Under the pieces are notes generated by a model. That model made no database searches and was not told the DNA's origin. It saw only the letters and a list, made by a program, of their open reading frames with translations. Below, in pieces: positions 36,652 to 45,440 of a stretch of 64,000 nucleotides of DNA. The position numbers were made by a program, and so were the translations under genes. The DNA lies in contig NC_013501.1 in the NCBI RefSeq assembly GCF_000024845.1, forward strand, positions 1,306,001 through 1,370,000. Reading direction: 5' to 3'. The DNA is from Rhodothermus marinus DSM 4252 (GTDB lineage: Bacteria > Bacteroidota > Rhodothermia > Rhodothermales > Rhodothermaceae). Each line of letters starts with the position of its first letter. Position 1 is the first letter of the stretch.

Positions 36652-37794
36652 ATGCCTCGCGTTCGTGGCATTGCTGATGGAATGCTTCAACTCGTCTCCG
36701 GCAGCCTGCTGGGGCTGTTCGGGCTGGCCTATGCGGCCTACTGGATCCCGCCGGAGGCGGCCTGGTGGCTGCAATTGCTGGCGGTTGGCTTGCCGCTGCT
36801 GGTGGCAGCATTGGGCGTGCTGGCGCTGGTACTGCTCTGGCAGCGCCGCTGGCTGATGGCAGGGGGCGCGTTGCTGGCGCTATTGCTCTACGGCCTGCGA
36901 CACGGCTGGCCGGGAGGGGCGGAGCCGTCCGGTGCGGAGGCTGACGATACCCTTGTAGTGATGACCTACAACGTGCCGGAAAGTCGCCGGCCTGCGCTGG
37001 GTGATTCGTTGCAGGCGCTGGTATTGCGCTACCGGCCGCAGCTCATCGGCTTTCAGGAAGTGGGCGTCTGGCGCTACGAGCAGCGGGGACGTCCGTCCAC
37101 GGTGCGCCTGATCGGGCATCTGCGGCCGCTCGTGGAACGTCAGGGCTTCCGGTTTTCGGTGCCTGATCCGACGCGCGGGCCCATGTTTGCCGAGGTGGTG
37201 ACGTTGACGCGCCTGCCGGTCGTTCGGCAGGAAATTCGCCTGCTGGAACGCGGACCGGAAGGGTTGATCTACCAGGCCGTGCGGAGCGAGCTGTGCTGGG
37301 CGGGTCGCCTTTTTGTACACTACAATGTGCGGCTGCAGTCGTATGGCCCGGTCAAACCGTGGGAAGTGCTGCGCGATGGCGGTTGGAAGCGTCCGGCAAA
37401 CTGGCGCCGATGGCTGGGCGCCTACCGACGGGCCATGCTGCAACGGGCGGCTCAGGTCCGGCAACTCCGTGCCTGGATCGATCAGGAGGAGCTGCCCGTC
37501 ATCCTGAGCGGCGACTTCAACAGCACGCCCGACCAGTGGTTTTATGGCTGGCTGTCCCGGGGATTGCAGGCGGCCGGACGGCTCGGTGGTATCGCGGCAC
37601 CTTCGTGGCCGGCGGGGCGACCGCTGGTGCGCATCGACCACGTGCTGGTCAGTCGCGAATGGGAAGTGCTCGGCGGCGCCGTGCCGGCCGCCGGACTCTC
37701 GGATCACCGTCCGGTGATCGCCCGCCTGCGCTGGCGCCGGACTTCCGCCAGCCCTGGAACGTGCCCGTTTGATGCCCCGACGGCGAATCCCTGA
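36652..37794 (+). CDS. Membrane-anchored endonuclease/exonuclease/phosphatase (EEP) family protein
   Basis: 380-aa protein. Three hydrophobic segments lie in the first 85 residues. An EEP domain follows: MTYNVPESRR, then IGFQEVG (catalytic Glu), ILSGDFNSTPDQW, RIDHVLVS and SDHRPVIARL (Asp351, His352). The fold includes nucleases, phosphatases and phospholipases. With a membrane anchor in an envelope cluster, a phosphodiesterase acting on lipid- or sugar-phosphates is more likely than a nuclease, but this is inference. It is the last gene of the operon. Confidence 0.8.
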   Translation: MPRVRGIADGMLQLVSGSLLGLFGLAYAAYWIPPEAAWWLQLLAVGLPLLVAALGVLALVLLWQRRWLMAGGALLALLLYGLRHGWPGGAEPSGAEADDTLVVMTYNVPESRRPALGDSLQALVLRYRPQLIGFQEVGVWRYEQRGRPSTVRLIGHLRPLVERQGFRFSVPDPTRGPMFAEVVTLTRLPVVRQEIRLLERGPEGLIYQAVRSELCWAGRLFVHYNVRLQSYGPVKPWEVLRDGGWKRPANWRRWLGAYRRAMLQRAAQVRQLRAWIDQEELPVILSGDFNSTPDQWFYGWLSRGLQAAGRLGGIAAPSWPAGRPLVRIDHVLVSREWEVLGGAVPAAGLSDHRPVIARLRWRRTSASPGTCPFDAPTANP

Positions 37795-38285
37795 AGCACG
37801 CTTGCCGGCCGGGTGGTCGGCGAGTTCGTTTCGTTGGAGTACAGGTCCGGCTTTTCTCTGGCGCAGGTCTGTTTCAGGTAAATTATGGCGCCTTTGCACA
37901 CCCCTGACCCCGTCTTCTTTGAAATGTGCGGGAGGGCGTCCGTTGTGGTACGCCTCTATCCGGCAAACGCCTCATCCCCACCACGCCGGGGCGGACCGCC
38001 GTTTCTGTCGTACTGGATTATGTCTGGCACACGGCGTGTTGCACCATCATGCCCGGGTAAATCGGCGATCACCTATGACGTAACAACTAGCCCGGCAGCA
38101 TGCCGTGCCCTATCTGCTGTACTCGGGCGCCCTGAACGAACTGGCCGTCTGGGTGGAGAAAGATTGAGTCCCGATACGCCGTTCGGAAGCGGAAAACGCA
38201 CGCTGTTGCAGTGCATGAAACTTGAAACAGATTCAATCTTTTAAACTTCAATATGAATGATGTATGACCTTACCGGTTAAGGGCG
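37795..38285. other. Gene-free region with a short coding fragment and the regulator's promoter zone
   Basis: No complete gene is supported. Between stop codons at about 38079 and 38167, one plus-strand frame reads protein-like (VPYLLYSGALNELAVWVEKD, ending at TGA 38165-38167). It may be the tail of a decayed gene. A+T content rises after 38210. TTG at 38222-38224 and TAAACTTC at 38242-38249 (17-base gap) are a weak promoter guess. TGATGTA at 38258-38264, followed by TGACC, matches one arm of the operator found at 39093-39118 and could serve autoregulation. Confidence 0.35.
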
Positions 38286-39053
38286 ATGAGCAAGCTATTT
38301 CAGTCCATTGGTAAGACCGAGTTGCTCAGCCATACGGTAGAGCAGGCCATCGAAGCCGCCATTCGCGAAGGGCATCTCAATGTAGGCGATCGGCTCCCCT
38401 CTGAGTTCGAGCTGTGCAATCAGTTCGGTGTAAGCCGGACGGTCATCCGCGAGGCGCTGCGTATGCTTTCGGCTCGAGGGCTGGTGCGCATTGAAAAGGG
38501 CCGGGGCGTCTTCGTATGTGCGCCTTCTGTCGAGTCCGTCTCCAATCCGATGGCCCTGTACCTGCACATGAATCTCGGGCCCGATCATGCCCTGGAGGTG
38601 GTGCGTGCCCGTCAGCTCATCGAGCCGGTCATTGCCGCCGAAGCCGCCCGTCGTCATACGACCAAGGATGTGCGCCGCATTCAGGAAAACCTCGAAGCGC
38701 TGAAAGCCTGCAGCGGGTCTTTTGAGCAGTTGACGCAGGTGGACATGGAGTTTCATGTGCTCATTGCCAAGGCGACGCACAACCCGGTCGTGCCGCTGAT
38801 CATCCATCCCATCCAGCAGCTTATGCCGCGTATCAAGTTGAACGTGTACCTCTCCGTAGAGGACGCCCATGCGTCGGCCGTCGAATGGCACACGGCCATC
38901 GCCGAGGCCATCTTCGCGCGGGATGCCGAGCGGGCAGAGGCGTGCATGGCACAGCACCTCCGCATTGCAGAAGAGCACGTCCGGAAGATGCTGGTGGCGC
39001 TGGAAGACAAAGCGAAGCCATTGCGGAACGGAGAGTCGGCAAGCGCCTCTTGA
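38286..39053 (+). CDS. GntR/FadR-family transcriptional regulator with FCD domain
   Basis: 255-aa DNA-binding regulator. The winged helix-turn-helix (about residues 12-75) contains LPSEFELCNQFGVSRTVIREALRML and GLVRIEKGRGVFV. The FCD ligand domain (about 95-230) has VDMEFHVLIAKATHN and later His residues that form the usual metal/effector site. The family senses small acids such as hexuronates or KDG/KDPG. It heads the alginate locus and precedes eda and kdgK homologues, so a repressor released by a DEH/KDG-type intermediate is the natural inference. Candidate operators are listed at 39093-39118 and 52084-52109. Confidence 0.87.
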   Translation: MSKLFQSIGKTELLSHTVEQAIEAAIREGHLNVGDRLPSEFELCNQFGVSRTVIREALRMLSARGLVRIEKGRGVFVCAPSVESVSNPMALYLHMNLGPDHALEVVRARQLIEPVIAAEAARRHTTKDVRRIQENLEALKACSGSFEQLTQVDMEFHVLIAKATHNPVVPLIIHPIQQLMPRIKLNVYLSVEDAHASAVEWHTAIAEAIFARDAERAEACMAQHLRIAEEHVRKMLVALEDKAKPLRNGESASAS

Positions 39054-39092
39054 GCAGTTTCTGTTTTTGAAAACAGTGTGAAGCATATCTCG

Positions 39093-39118
39093 TGTGTTGT
39101 ATGACATGTTACATCACA
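39093..39118. promoter_or_regulatory. Candidate operator for the GntR/FadR regulator
   Basis: Inverted repeat TGTGtTGTA, eight-base spacer, TACAtCACA (8 of 9 arm positions complementary). It overlaps the -33 element and spacer of the promoter at 39097-39127, a place where a bound repressor would block polymerase. A related sequence occurs at 52084-52109; the 19-base cores TGTATGA...TTACA..CA agree at 15 of 19 positions. Confidence 0.6.
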
Positions 39119-39127
39119 CTATCTTCT
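39097..39127 (+). promoter_or_regulatory. Candidate promoter of the first structural gene of the alginate locus
   Basis: TTG at 39097-39099, a 20-base gap, then TATCTTCT at 39120-39127. This resembles the Bacteroidota TTG-N19-21-TAnnTTTG pattern with two mismatches in the -7 box. The same layout with TATTTTCT and the same 20-base gap is found before the PL17 gene (52050-52080), also next to the shared operator. Confidence 0.5.
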
Positions 39128-39207
39128 CAGGCGAGAGTTAATCATTCGGTAAAGGAAAACCGCTTCCGGCGGCTTTCATCCATCCTCATAAACAAACGCT
39201 TACAGCC

Positions 39208-40785
39208 ATGAAGCTGCGCTACTACCTGTCGACTGCGGTGGCCGCTCTTTTCCTGATCGGCGGCACGGCATGGGCCCAGGTGACCGTCGTCAAGAGCGGC
39301 AACTGGAGCGACCCGACGACCTGGTCTACGGGGGCCGTTCCGACCGCCACCGACGACGTGGTCATCGAAGATAGTACAGTGTATGTCGATGTTGCGGACG
39401 CCAAGGCTCGCAACGTGACGATTCGGGGGAGCGGCCAACTCCTCTATCAGCGCGATCCTTCGCTGCAGGGCTTCGAGCTCTCCGTGCACGGGAATCTCGT
39501 GATTGAAGGCCCGGACGCCGAGTTGCGGCCGCTTTCGCAGGAAGACGAGGCAACCGGCCAGGGGCTGGGCATCGTCTATCATCGCCTGATCATCTACGGT
39601 GACATCGACAACAGCACGGGTGGAACGTTCGATATGCGTCGCGGCGCGACGAGCTCGGATCCGCCCACGGCCGCTTTTGTCGACCTCTACTTTGTGGGCG
39701 ATACCGACTCGCACGTAACGCTGGGTGAGTATGACACCAATAAAAACCAGCTCTTTCAGGTTTTCATTCAGAAGGAAAACGGTGCAAAGGTAGTGCTGCA
39801 CAGCGATGTAACCCAGGACAACAACAGTCTGGCCAAGCTCCACCTCGACAGCGGCTACATCGTCACGAACGAGTTCCGCTGGCGGGTATATTCGAACAGC
39901 TCCAGTGCGGTGGTGGGCGGCTCGCCGGAGTCCTATGTGATCGGTGCGCTGTCGCGGGGCATCCCGAAGAGTGGCGACCCCTATGAGCGCGTCTTTCCGG
40001 TGGGCGACGAAAACGGCTATCGGCCCGTGACGATCTATTCGTCCGACGTGGTGCCGGACGACCAGGACTTCGAAGTTCGGGCCATTTCCGGCGATGCCGA
40101 TCCCGGTGGGGCTACGTTCCAGGGTGGATTGACGGACGTGTCCCCGGTGCGGTACTACGCCTTCACCATGTACGAACGGGATTCGAGCGACCCGTACACG
40201 GTGGAGAAAATCACCATTACCTATGGCTCGGACGACGGGGTTCCCGAGGGGAGCAGCGATTTCGTGGTGGCCACATCCGTGGATGCAAGCCGTATGGTGT
40301 GGCGCAACAGTGGCGGTTTCGATCCGGCTACCGGCCAGCCTCACGTGACGAGTCTGGCCAATCCGCCGACGCCGATTCAGTCCGATGTGCTGACGGACTT
40401 CACGTTCGAGATTTCGGTGGTACCGGGCAATCCGCCGCAGTTTTCGCGGGACACCTACTACGCGGCCATCGGTACGAAGAGTGCCTTCACGGTAGCGGCC
40501 GAAGAGATTACGGCCGTGGATGGCTTCCGACTGGGTCCGGCCTATCCCAATCCCTTCCAGGAGGCTACGCGCATTGTGCTGGAGTTGCCGCGCGTGGCTC
40601 CGGTGGACGTCCGCGTGTACGACCTGCTCGGCCGTGAAGTAGCCCGGCTGGCGGAAGGAACGTGGACGCCCGGTACGCACACACTGATGTGGAAACCGGC
40701 TGCTGCGGTTGCGCCGGGGCTCTACCTCATCCGCGTGCAGGCGGGAGCCCTGACGGCAACCCGGAAAGTGATGGTGGTGCGCTAA
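39208..40785 (+). CDS. Secreted protein of unknown role with T9SS sorting domain
   Basis: 525-aa exported protein. Signal peptide MKLRYYLSTAVAALFLIGGT, cleaved near AWAQ. The mature N-terminus reads SGNWSDPTTWSTGAVPTATD, a G8-like or related beta-rich module found in surface proteins, followed by more beta-rich sequence. The last 75 residues are a T9SS/Por domain (AYPNPFQEATRIVLEL ... YLIRVQAG). I recognise no catalytic motif. As the first gene behind the operator-covered promoter it may bind alginate or stabilise lyases at the cell surface; this is inference. Confidence 0.7.
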   Translation: MKLRYYLSTAVAALFLIGGTAWAQVTVVKSGNWSDPTTWSTGAVPTATDDVVIEDSTVYVDVADAKARNVTIRGSGQLLYQRDPSLQGFELSVHGNLVIEGPDAELRPLSQEDEATGQGLGIVYHRLIIYGDIDNSTGGTFDMRRGATSSDPPTAAFVDLYFVGDTDSHVTLGEYDTNKNQLFQVFIQKENGAKVVLHSDVTQDNNSLAKLHLDSGYIVTNEFRWRVYSNSSSAVVGGSPESYVIGALSRGIPKSGDPYERVFPVGDENGYRPVTIYSSDVVPDDQDFEVRAISGDADPGGATFQGGLTDVSPVRYYAFTMYERDSSDPYTVEKITITYGSDDGVPEGSSDFVVATSVDASRMVWRNSGGFDPATGQPHVTSLANPPTPIQSDVLTDFTFEISVVPGNPPQFSRDTYYAAIGTKSAFTVAAEEITAVDGFRLGPAYPNPFQEATRIVLELPRVAPVDVRVYDLLGREVARLAEGTWTPGTHTLMWKPAAAVAPGLYLIRVQAGALTATRKVMVVR

Positions 40786-40857
40786 AGCATGGCGGTGTGG
40801 GCGGCGGCGGCCATGTGCCGTCGCCGCCCACTGCTGTCTGCCAGAACCAGAGCAGTC

Positions 40858-41502
40858 ATGCGACACGAGATTGTTTCGGAATTGATCCGGCGCGGGGCGG
40901 TGGCCGTCATCCGCATGAGCGACCCCGAGCGCCTGGTGCGCGTGGTGGAAGCCATCTGCGAGGGCGGCGTGACGGCCATCGAAATCACGATGAGCATACC
41001 GCGCGCCTTTCAGATGATCGAAGAAGTCGCGCGTCGCCTGGGCGACGTGGCGCTGGTGGGCGCCGGGAGCGTGCTCGACGCCGAGACGGCCCGCCTGGTC
41101 ATCGAGGCCGGGGCCCGCTACGTGGTCAGTCCGGTCTTCAAGCCGGAGATCATCCAGACGGCGCACCGCTACGACGTGCCGGCGCTTCCGGGCGCCTTTA
41201 CGCCGACGGAGATTCTGGCGGCGCACGAGGCCGGGGCCGACATTGTGAAGGTGTTTCCGGCCGACGTGGTGGGGATGGCGTTTTTCCGAGCGATTAAAGC
41301 GCCGATGCCGCAGCTCAAGCTGATGCCCACCGGTGGGGTGACGCTCACGAACGCGGGCGAGTGGCTTCGGGCGGGGGCGTGTGCGGTGGGGGTGGGCAGC
41401 GCGCTGCTGGACCGGGCGGCGATCGCCGAGGGGCGCTGGGAGAAGCTCACCGAAAACGCACGCACGCTTATGGAAAGCATTCGGCAGGCACGGGCCCAGT
41501 AA
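40858..41502 (+). CDS. eda: KDPG aldolase (2-dehydro-3-deoxy-phosphogluconate aldolase)
   Basis: Splits 2-keto-3-deoxy-6-phosphogluconate into pyruvate and glyceraldehyde-3-phosphate, the last step of alginate-uronate breakdown. 214 aa, the usual length for this class I aldolase. The catalytic Glu42 is in TAIEITMS, the Schiff-base Lys131 in ADIVKVFPAD, and the phosphate-binding block is MPTGGVTLTNAGEW. I chose ATG 40858; the frame can be opened at 40789, but those 23 residues are Arg/Ala-rich and overlap no ribosome site. It is 18 bases before the KDG kinase gene. Confidence 0.9.
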   Translation: MRHEIVSELIRRGAVAVIRMSDPERLVRVVEAICEGGVTAIEITMSIPRAFQMIEEVARRLGDVALVGAGSVLDAETARLVIEAGARYVVSPVFKPEIIQTAHRYDVPALPGAFTPTEILAAHEAGADIVKVFPADVVGMAFFRAIKAPMPQLKLMPTGGVTLTNAGEWLRAGACAVGVGSALLDRAAIAEGRWEKLTENARTLMESIRQARAQ

Positions 41503-41520
41503 CCAATCGGAGCAGCAGCC

Positions 41521-42549
41521 ATGAAAGTAGTTACGTTTGGAGAGATCATGTTGCGGCTGTCGACGCCGGGTTTCAGTCGGTTTGTGCAGGCGTCGACGTT
41601 CGAGGTGACGTTCGGAGGCGGGGAGGCGAACGTGGCCGTGTCGCTGGCCAACTACGGGTTGGAGAGTTACTTCGTGACGAAGCTTCCCAAGCACGAGATT
41701 GGTCAGGCGGCGGTCAATCATTTGCGTCGGTTCGGGGTGCGGACGGATTTCATTGTGCGGGGCGGGGATCGGATCGGGATTTACTTTCTGGAGACGGGGG
41801 CCAGTCAGCGGCCTTCGAAGGTGATTTACGACCGGGCGCATGCGGCGATCACGACGCTTCGCGAGGGGGAGGTTGACTGGGAGCAGGTGCTGGAGGGGGC
41901 GCGGTGGTTTCACTGGACGGGGATCACGCCGGCGCTGGGCGAGTCGGTGCAGGAGGAGCTTCGTCGGGCGCTGGAGGTGGCGCGTCGGCTGGGGGTGAAG
42001 GTGAGCGCGGATTTGAACTACCGGGCCAAGCTCTGGAGCGTGGAGGAGGCGCAGCGGGTGATGCGGTCGTTGATGGAATACGTGGACGTGTGCATAGGGA
42101 ACGAGGAGGATGCGGAGAAGAGCCTGGGGATTAAGCCGAAGGGGGTGGACGTGGAGGCGGGGAAGCTGGAGGAGGCGGCCTATCGGGAGCTGGCGCAGGA
42201 GCTGAAGCGGACGTTTGGGTTTGAGGCGGTGGCGATCACGCTTCGGGAGAGTTATTCGGCGTCGGTCAACGGCTGGAGTGCGTTGATGGTGGACGATCGG
42301 GACTGTCGGGAGGGTTATCGGTCGCGTCGGTATGAGATTCAGCTGGTGGACCGGGTTGGAGGGGGCGATGCGTTTGCGGGGGGCTTGATTTATGGGTTGT
42401 TGACGAAGGGTGACACGCGGGAGGCGTTGGAGTTTGCGGTGGCGGCGTCGTGTTTGAAGCAGACGATTCCGGGGGATTTCAATCTGGTGAGCGCGGGGGA
42501 GGTGGAGAAGCTGGCGCAGGGCACGGGCTCCGGACGCGTCGAACGCTGA
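41521..42549 (+). CDS. kdgK: 2-keto-3-deoxygluconate kinase (PfkB family)
   Basis: Phosphorylates KDG to KDPG, feeding the aldolase encoded upstream. 342 aa with the PfkB hallmarks: N-terminal MKVVTFGEIMLRLSTPGF, substrate loop FGGGEANVAVSLANYG, and the second signature DRVGGGDAFAGGL with the catalytic Asp283. Codon use is oddly G-rich: long runs of GAG, GGG, CGG and GTG, with a purine bias not shared by the genes on either side, and hardly any GGC. The reason is unknown. Starts after AGCAGCAGCC with no strong ribosome site. Confidence 0.88.
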   Translation: MKVVTFGEIMLRLSTPGFSRFVQASTFEVTFGGGEANVAVSLANYGLESYFVTKLPKHEIGQAAVNHLRRFGVRTDFIVRGGDRIGIYFLETGASQRPSKVIYDRAHAAITTLREGEVDWEQVLEGARWFHWTGITPALGESVQEELRRALEVARRLGVKVSADLNYRAKLWSVEEAQRVMRSLMEYVDVCIGNEEDAEKSLGIKPKGVDVEAGKLEEAAYRELAQELKRTFGFEAVAITLRESYSASVNGWSALMVDDRDCREGYRSRRYEIQLVDRVGGGDAFAGGLIYGLLTKGDTREALEFAVAASCLKQTIPGDFNLVSAGEVEKLAQGTGSGRVER

Positions 42550-42592
42550 GCAATCTGGAAAACTGTTTTCTTGAATCCCAACATTCTGCGGT

Positions 42593-45433
42593 ATGACCAT
42601 GCGGCGGGTTCAAGCACTTCTGGTAATGCTGGTCTGGGGTGGTATCGCTTCCGCGTTTGCCCAGACCGGCAAGATCGCAGGCTACGTTCGGGATGCGGCC
42701 ACGGGTGATCCGCTACCCGGCGTGAATGTGGTAATCGTCGGGACCACCCTGGGAAGCGCCACGGACATTGATGGCTACTATGTCATTCTCAATGTGCCGC
42801 CCGGTGTTTATGAAGTGCGGGCTACGTTCGTCGGCTACCAGCCCGTTACGAAGACCGATGTGGTGGTCAACTCGGGGCGCACGACGGAGCTCAACTTTGA
42901 GCTGACCGAAGCCCCTATGCAGATCGGCGAAGAGATCGTCGTGGTGGCCGAACGGCCGGTGGTCGATCCGGAACGGGTAGCTTCGAGCGAGATTTTCCGT
43001 CCGGCCGACGTCGCGGTGAGCACGCCGGGCATTTACGACTTGGCGGACGTGTTCGACCTGACGGTGGATGTGTCGGACGGTCACTTCCGCGGTGGGCGCA
43101 CGGGCGAAGAGCTTTACCTGCTGAACGGGATCAACATCGTCAATCCGCTGAACAACAGCCGGGCTTTTCAGCCACCGACGATCGCGTTGGAGGAGGTTGA
43201 AATCATCACCGGTGGATTCCCGGCCGAATATGGCAATGCGCAGAGCGGTGTGGTCAACATCGCGCTTCGGGAAGGCCCCAGCCAGGAGTGGAGCGGCAAC
43301 GTGGTCGTGCGACTGCGGGCACCGGGGCGCAAGCACTTCGGACCGAGTGTGTTCGATTCGACGGCCAACCCGTACCTGCAGGCTTTCAACAGCCCTGAGG
43401 ACTGGATGGGGGACAGTGGTGAGGGTTCTTACTACGGCTTTATTGGATATGGCTTCAATCCGCCTGATAGTCTTACAGGTGGGCGTATTGCATACGGTAT
43501 GTGGCAGCAGGCCCGCAAAGAGCTGGGGCGTAACTATGGTAAGATGTGGGACAGCGACATGCAGGTGGCGCTGGGTGGGCCGCTGACCTCCTGGGCGCGC
43601 ATTTTCCTGTCGGGTCGTTTTCAGAGTGAGGAATGGGTGCTGCCCTACGCACATCCGCTGGAGACCCGCCAGCTGCTCGGTACGGTCACCTTCGATGTGG
43701 GCAGCAACAAGAGCCTGCGACTGGCCGGGGCCTACAATACCAACGAGGCCATCAGTGCCAGCAGCAGCTTCTGGAACTGGCTCTGGGATCGTGCAATCGG
43801 GGTGGCCCCGCAAAAAGAGACGGCCTATGCGCTGGGGCTTCGGTTTTCCCATGCATTGTCGGGCCGGTCTTTCTATGAAGTGAACCTGTCCACGCTCTGG
43901 ACGCGTTTCCGGCAAGGTGCTGCCGTGCTCGATCCGAATCGCTTCCGCGAAGACGCCGCCGACGCAGGGGTCTGGCGCTATTACAACCCGCCGGATCAGT
44001 TCCGCGTGGGCTACATGGAGAATGACTTTCTTGATGAGCGGACGCGGACCTGGAGTCTGGATGCCGCCTACAGCAACCAGTTGACCAGCAATCACCTCCT
44101 GAAAGCGGGCGTGCAGGCACGCCTGTACGAGCTGGACGTGCGCAACCGGCGCAACCTTTCGAGTCCCTCGGACGCGCAGGACGAATTCTTCAAGAGCAAT
44201 CCGGTCGATCTGGGCATTTACGTCCAGGACAAGATGGAATTCGGTGGCCTGATCGCCAACGTCGGGCTGCGCCTGGACCTGTACAACCAGAACATAGACT
44301 ACTATACGAATCAGTTCAATCCCTTCCTCAATCCGAACTACGATCCCACGCAACCGCCGGTAGGCGAAAATGTCTATCTCAGTCCGGACCTGGCGGACAA
44401 GAAACCCACCCCATGGGTTTACGGGCTGCAGCCGCGTCTGGGCATCTCGTTCCCCGTCTTTGTGCAGACCGTGTTCTATTTGAACTACGGGGCGTTTTTC
44501 CAGCGCCCACCTTTTGAGCGGTTGCAGGTGAAGCGCTTGCAGCACGCCAATCAGACGACCATCTTCCGGATGGGCAATCCGCGTCTGGAGCCCGAGCGCA
44601 CGAACATGTACGAAGTGGGTGTGGCCCAGCAGCTTCCGTGGGATTTCGTGCTCGACGTTTCGGGCTACTACAAGGACGTGAAGAATCTGGTGCAGCTCGC
44701 CTACTTCCGTCAGGGTGAAGAGCTGCCCTATGAAACCTATATCAACCGGGATTACGCCGATATCCGCGGCTTCCGAATTTCCCTCAACCGTAGAACTGGA
44801 TGGTGGCGGGCTTCGGTGCGCTACCACTACAGCGTAGCGACCGGTAAAACGTCGTCGTCGTTCGACGCACCGCCCACGTACACGCAGCTGGAAAATGGCG
44901 AGGTGGCCGTTTCCGGTGGGGTGCTCAACCTGAACGACGTGCTGCTCGACTTCGACCGCACGCACAACCTGCTGGCTCAGCTCACGGTGAGCACGCCCGG
45001 GGACTTCGGCTTCCGGATCGGGGATGTGAATGTGCTGGGCAACCTTTCAATCTCCCTGAAAAGCCGGATCCAGAGCGGCCGACCCTACACCTACGTCGGG
45101 CCCAGTGGCGGGTTGGAAGGGGTGGTCTTGATGAATCGGCGGAGTCCGACGGAGTACCAGACCGACCTCAAAATTACGCGGCGGTTTAAGGAATTCGGGG
45201 ATCGGGTGGACTTCGTGGCCTTCGTCGAAGTGATCAACCTGTTCAACAACCGGCATTTTGATTACGACTACGTCTTCAGGGATCCACTGCTGATTCGTTC
45301 TTATGAGGGCGACGCTGATGAACCCATTGAACTGATCATTCCACCCAACGGAAGCTGGACGGCGAATCAGGAGTGGCGCATTTACGACAACCTGCCGCGG
45401 TCCTTCTACTTCGGGGTTTCTCTGGAATTCTAA
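42593..45433 (+). CDS. TonB-dependent receptor with carboxypeptidase-regulatory-like N-terminal domain
   Basis: 946-aa outer-membrane receptor. The signal peptide runs to about residue 24 (ends FAQ). A CarboxypepD_reg-like domain follows (GKIAGYVRDAATGDPLPGVN to about residue 110), then a plug domain (LYLLNGINIVNPLNN, GGFPAEYGNAQSGVVNI). A long beta-barrel ends in YFGVSLEF, the aromatic C-terminus expected for the barrel assembly machinery. It is the likely importer of oligoalginate. It is not followed by SusD but by a 767-aa T9SS protein, a different pairing. ATG 42599 is an alternative start. Confidence 0.85.
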   Translation: MTMRRVQALLVMLVWGGIASAFAQTGKIAGYVRDAATGDPLPGVNVVIVGTTLGSATDIDGYYVILNVPPGVYEVRATFVGYQPVTKTDVVVNSGRTTELNFELTEAPMQIGEEIVVVAERPVVDPERVASSEIFRPADVAVSTPGIYDLADVFDLTVDVSDGHFRGGRTGEELYLLNGINIVNPLNNSRAFQPPTIALEEVEIITGGFPAEYGNAQSGVVNIALREGPSQEWSGNVVVRLRAPGRKHFGPSVFDSTANPYLQAFNSPEDWMGDSGEGSYYGFIGYGFNPPDSLTGGRIAYGMWQQARKELGRNYGKMWDSDMQVALGGPLTSWARIFLSGRFQSEEWVLPYAHPLETRQLLGTVTFDVGSNKSLRLAGAYNTNEAISASSSFWNWLWDRAIGVAPQKETAYALGLRFSHALSGRSFYEVNLSTLWTRFRQGAAVLDPNRFREDAADAGVWRYYNPPDQFRVGYMENDFLDERTRTWSLDAAYSNQLTSNHLLKAGVQARLYELDVRNRRNLSSPSDAQDEFFKSNPVDLGIYVQDKMEFGGLIANVGLRLDLYNQNIDYYTNQFNPFLNPNYDPTQPPVGENVYLSPDLADKKPTPWVYGLQPRLGISFPVFVQTVFYLNYGAFFQRPPFERLQVKRLQHANQTTIFRMGNPRLEPERTNMYEVGVAQQLPWDFVLDVSGYYKDVKNLVQLAYFRQGEELPYETYINRDYADIRGFRISLNRRTGWWRASVRYHYSVATGKTSSSFDAPPTYTQLENGEVAVSGGVLNLNDVLLDFDRTHNLLAQLTVSTPGDFGFRIGDVNVLGNLSISLKSRIQSGRPYTYVGPSGGLEGVVLMNRRSPTEYQTDLKITRRFKEFGDRVDFVAFVEVINLFNNRHFDYDYVFRDPLLIRSYEGDADEPIELIIPPNGSWTANQEWRIYDNLPRSFYFGVSLEF

Positions 45434-45440
45434 CAGGAAG

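Noticed and set aside
36652-37794. DNA repair exonuclease III reading of the EEP protein
   Set aside because: Three N-terminal membrane segments and the envelope context make a DNA-repair role unlikely.
39142-42600. 1152-codon open frame on the minus strand
   Set aside because: It lies opposite three well-supported genes (T9SS protein, eda, kdgK). Its translation is rich in His/Arg/Pro with no motif, as expected for an antisense shadow in G+C-rich DNA.
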